DNA from: Reichenbachiella agarivorans
GTDB lineage: Bacteria > Bacteroidota > Bacteroidia > Cytophagales > Cyclobacteriaceae
Assembly: GCF_025502585.1 (NCBI RefSeq)
Contig: NZ_CP106679.1
Coordinates: forward strand, 1,953,501 to 2,017,500
DNA length: 64,000 nucleotides
Direction of reading: 5' to 3'
Position 1 is the stretch's first letter. The number at the start of each line of letters is the position of its first letter. The position numbers and the translations under genes are program-made. Of the stretch, positions 63,947 through 64,000 are shown piece by piece. A model generated the notes under the pieces. That model was not told the origin of the DNA and did not search any database. It saw only the letters and a list, made by a program, of their open reading frames with translations.

Positions 63947-64000
63947 TTAACATCTCTGGATTACTATCGCCGAAGCGCCACCTCCACCATTGCAGATGCC
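63947..64000 (-). CDS. Thiolase (acetyl-CoA acyltransferase), last codons only
   Basis: The final 17 codons read GICNGGGGASAIVIQRC and stop. CNGGGGAS with a short hydrophobic end is the C-terminal active-site loop of thiolases, as in acetoacetyl-CoA thiolases that end ICNGGGGAS. The rest of the gene lies beyond the window, so whether it is biosynthetic or degradative cannot be judged. A strong terminator follows its stop. Confidence 0.7.
   Translation of the reverse strand, partial: GICNGGGGASAIVIQRC

Overview
The window looks like the chromosome of a marine-type Bacteroidota, most likely order Cytophagales. The evidence is type IX secretion sorting domains (type A and CHU_C/type B), a PorP/SprF-like gene, several promoters of the Bacteroidota form TTTG-N18/24-TAnnTTTG, LytTR and 7TM-DISM regulators, Y_Y_Y/propeller proteins and FKBP lipoproteins. 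No rRNA, tRNA or CRISPR was seen. Base composition is moderate and fairly even, with an AT-rich accessory patch at about 7.4-8.5 kb.

Layout. 0-5.4 kb: end of a flippase-like membrane protein, ndk, then a forward run nrnA, three FKBP-type lipoproteins and rdgB. 5.4-7.3 kb: guaD, an EcsC-family protein and a DUF985 cupin, all reverse. 7.4-8.5 kb: a small graveyard of mobile DNA with an IS4-type transposase stub that keeps its start-codon-masking leader, an orphan lipoprotein, a perfect 20-bp-arm palindrome and an internally deleted RAYT-like transposase. 8.5-15.7 kb: lysS, a DUF1697 protein and two secreted amidohydrolase-like proteins, parts of which have lost their metal ligands. 15.8-20.8 kb: a reverse run of a FAN1 nuclease, alpha/beta hydrolase, membrane protein and LytS/LytTR pair. 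20.8-27.1 kb: J-domain/TPR protein, M1 and M61 peptidases and PIN-PhoH, whose leader can form two mutually exclusive hairpins.

27.4-42.4 kb is the most distinctive locus: a 7TM-DISM receptor fused to a LuxR-type HTH faces away from a three-gene operon coding a ~3550-residue type IX-secreted surface protein, a cadherin/CHU_C protein and a PorP/SprF partner. The ~465-bp divergent region carries 22-bp-period palindromes, a 12-bp direct repeat 33 bp apart and a good promoter. I infer a sensor-controlled giant adhesin system analogous to SprB/SprF.

42.6-64 kb: DUF1330 and peroxiredoxin-like genes, an orphan ABC ATPase, small secreted proteins, a propeller/Y_Y_Y membrane protein without an output domain, bestrophin, an ECF sigma operon with Spy/CpxP-like proteins, queA, menC, the purC-STAS-rnz-yhhQ operon, beta-carbonic anhydrase, an OmpR-type two-component pair with two unknown membrane genes, a MORN-repeat protein and the last codons of a thiolase.
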